Positions 6,744 to 8,385 of a stretch of 8,385 bases of DNA are shown here, piece after piece (within the stretch, counting starts at the first letter, position 1; each line of letters starts with the position of its first letter). Below the pieces are notes generated by a model. That model was not told the DNA's origin and ran no database searches. It saw only the letters and a program-made list of their open reading frames with translations. A program made the position numbers and the translations under genes. The DNA comes from Flavobacteriales bacterium (GTDB lineage: Bacteria; Bacteroidota; Bacteroidia; Flavobacteriales_D; Parvicellaceae): positions 1 to 8,385 of the forward strand of contig JALTUD010000094.1 in the NCBI GenBank assembly GCA_027047735.1, written 5' to 3'.

Positions 6744-7709
6744 ATGGGTTGGAAAAAGTTTTTTTCAAAAGAGAAAAAGAAAGATTTAGATGAAGGTTTA
6801 GAAAAAACCAAGAAAAGTTTCTTTTCAAAAATAGCGACCTCAATAGCCGGTAAAACCACTGTTGATGATGAAGTGTTAGACAGCTTGGAAGAAGTCTTAG
6901 TGTCTTCTGATGTAAGTGTCGCAACCACTCTAAAGATTATAGATAGGATAGAAGCCCGTGTTAAGGAAGATAGCTACGTAACGACCAAGCAATTAATGAA
7001 ATTGTTAAAGGAAGAAGTGGCTGCCTTGATGGAAGAAAATAATACCGGTGATGCTGTAGAATTTACCATACCCAAACAAGAAGAGCCGTATGTAATTATG
7101 GTTGTTGGAGTCAATGGTGTAGGTAAAACAACAACCATCGGAAAATTGGCATATCAACTTAAAAAGAAAGGATATAAGGTGGTTTTAGGGGCGGCTGACA
7201 CATTTAGAGCGGCGGCCGTTGACCAATTAAAAATTTGGGCAGAAAGAGTAGGAGTTCCCATTGTTCAACAAGGAATGGGAGCCGATCCGGCTTCAGTCGC
7301 TTTTGACACACTGGAAAGTGCCAAATCTCAAGGAGCAGATGTTGTGATTATTGATACCGCCGGAAGACTGCATAACAAAATAAACTTGATGAATGAATTG
7401 TCAAAAATCAAGCGTGTCATGCAGAAAGTTATTCCTGATGCACCACACGATGTGATGCTTGTTTTAGATGGGTCAACCGGTCAAAATGCCATAGAACAAG
7501 CCAAACAATTCACAAAAGCTACCGATATAACATCACTCGCCTTAACCAAATTAGACGGTACAGCTAAAGGAGGTGTGGTAATAGGAATCTCCGACCAATT
7601 TAAGATTCCTGTGAAGTACATAGGAGTAGGAGAGGGAATGGAACATCTACAAGTATTTAATAGATATGAATTTGTTGATTCCTTATTTAAGGGGACAGAC
7701 TTGGAATAA
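6744..7709 (+). CDS. ftsY: Signal recognition particle receptor FtsY
   Basis: FtsY is the SRP-family GTPase at the inner membrane that receives ribosome-nascent chain complexes from SRP (Ffh) and passes them to the Sec translocon. The 321-residue protein has the NG domain without the long acidic A domain of E. coli FtsY. Its start is a short basic amphipathic helix (residues 1-30, with paired Phe and many Lys) suited to membrane contact. The N domain (about 31-110) is followed by the G domain: P-loop GVNGVGKTT (122-130), DTFRAAAVDQL (152-162), DTAGR (204-208), guanine-specificity TKLDG (268-272), and GVGEGMEHLQVF (294-305), which is typical of FtsY and separates it from Ffh. The ATG at 6744 follows an A/T-rich leader with no Shine-Dalgarno. 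In many flavobacteria I recall ftsY following rpmB, rpmG and a small DUF4295 gene and preceding rimO. None of these flank it here. The 3' end overlaps the next gene by 44 bases. Confidence 0.97.
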   Translation: MGWKKFFSKEKKKDLDEGLEKTKKSFFSKIATSIAGKTTVDDEVLDSLEEVLVSSDVSVATTLKIIDRIEARVKEDSYVTTKQLMKLLKEEVAALMEENNTGDAVEFTIPKQEEPYVIMVVGVNGVGKTTTIGKLAYQLKKKGYKVVLGAADTFRAAAVDQLKIWAERVGVPIVQQGMGADPASVAFDTLESAKSQGADVVIIDTAGRLHNKINLMNELSKIKRVMQKVIPDAPHDVMLVLDGSTGQNAIEQAKQFTKATDITSLALTKLDGTAKGGVVIGISDQFKIPVKYIGVGEGMEHLQVFNRYEFVDSLFKGTDLE

Positions 7710-8367
7710 CGTATTTTTCATCTCTCTTCTAACTCTGTTCGCACACCCTTTTGTTGCTCAAAGTACTCAAGATACCGTTAAAGAAAAGCGAGTGAAATTC
7801 CTTTTCGGATTAGACGCTAATACCTCTTTTGTGCTCAAAAATAAATCTAAATTCAATGGGATTCGTATCGGTATTCAGGTCGATGGAGTACATAAAATGG
7901 GATACGGGTTTTATTCGATGAGAACCCCTCTGATAACGAAACGAAAGCTATCAGCCGAAAGTTACCCCAATAACGATGGAGCGTTATCATTTAACTATTC
8001 GTATAGAACATTTTTTTACGAATATATATGGTACAAAACCAAACGATGGGAGTTATCAGACCCTTTACATCTCGGGTTTGGTCAAGTAAACGTTACGTAC
8101 AACGATACCATAGCAAAGAAGCCAAAGCCCTTTTTTAAAGGAAGCTCCGGAGTAATACAATTTTCATTCGCCACACAATACAAAATAACACGCTGGTTAG
8201 CACTCGGGTCAGGAGTCGGTTACCGATTTGCCATTGCAAAAAACAAAAAAGTAGTAGAAGGACTAAGTGCACCGTTATATGTCTTTAGAATGAAAATATT
8301 AATGGGAGAACTCCTTAAAATGTGGTTTAAAAAAGACTATAAAAATAAAGAATGGGATAAAGATTAG
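7666..8367 (+). CDS. Probable outer-membrane beta-barrel protein of unknown function
   Basis: The protein has 233 residues. A hydrophobic segment (about 16-30, ending PFVA before Gln32) looks like a signal peptide core with cleavage after Ala31. The remainder alternates polar and hydrophobic or aromatic residues in strand-length stretches rich in Gly, Tyr and Phe (for example 44-55, 64-73, 107-122, 162-173, 176-190), as in small outer-membrane beta-barrels. The C-terminal 20 residues are strongly charged, rich in Lys and Asp, so the last strand would end before about residue 214. Only the ATG at 7666 gives a plausible start before the signal peptide. It lies inside ftsY in another frame, making a 44-base overlap, and the residues before the hydrophobic core are longer than usual (about 15) with a single Arg. 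A non-ATG start nearer the core is possible. The overlap suggests translation coupled to ftsY. No named family was recognised. Confidence 0.75.
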   Translation: MNLLIPYLRGQTWNNVFFISLLTLFAHPFVAQSTQDTVKEKRVKFLFGLDANTSFVLKNKSKFNGIRIGIQVDGVHKMGYGFYSMRTPLITKRKLSAESYPNNDGALSFNYSYRTFFYEYIWYKTKRWELSDPLHLGFGQVNVTYNDTIAKKPKPFFKGSSGVIQFSFATQYKITRWLALGSGVGYRFAIAKNKKVVEGLSAPLYVFRMKILMGELLKMWFKKDYKNKEWDKD

Positions 8368-8385
8368 GGCGATCCCCCAATTTAC

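Noticed and set aside
6728..6928. Two open frames on the minus strand opposite the ftsY start
   Set aside because: Both are short, overlap each other in different frames, and are shadows of the Lys-rich FtsY N-terminus.

Overview
The window looks like a piece of a Bacteroidota chromosome, most likely from the Flavobacteriales. It is AT-rich. Starts are preceded by A/T-rich leaders rather than Shine-Dalgarno sequences. One good match to the Bacteroidota sigma-A promoter (TTG near -33, TAnnTTTG near -7) is visible. Secreted proteins carry signal peptides cut just before Gln, and there is a structured intergenic element of a type I associate with flavobacteria. No insertion sequence, phage gene, CRISPR array, tRNA or rRNA was seen.

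Layout. (1) 1-591, +: the 3' end of a MgtE-type magnesium channel gene that begins outside the window. (2) 592-800: a junction between convergent genes, filled by a multi-helix RNA-like element (about 651-797) resembling the Flavo-1 family. (3) 801-1784, -: ATP-dependent 6-phosphofructokinase. (4) 1785-1906: a divergent promoter region with a recognisable promoter for the rightward genes. (5) 1907-6619, +: three closely spaced genes: a lipoprotein of unknown function, a small secreted beta-rich protein of unknown function, and a 1078-residue ABCG-type half-transporter. The transporter has unusual extra parts: a TerB-like and a small beta (FHA-like) region before the ATPase, a CxxC site after it, and a loop of about 270 residues between the last two membrane helices. 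(6) 6620-6743: a long imperfect inverted repeat enclosing a small hairpin. (7) 6744-7709, +: ftsY, the signal recognition particle receptor. (8) 7666-8367, +: a probable outer-membrane beta-barrel protein whose start lies inside ftsY. The last 18 bases hold nothing recognisable.

How the genes may work together. mgtE, pfkA and ftsY are ordinary housekeeping genes. The part most worth attention is the block 1907-6619. A lipoprotein and a periplasmic or exported protein are encoded directly upstream of a one-polypeptide ABC membrane machine with a large predicted periplasmic domain. This suggests an envelope complex spanning the inner membrane and periplasm. Its substrate cannot be read from the sequence, and the functional link between the three proteins is an inference from gene order.
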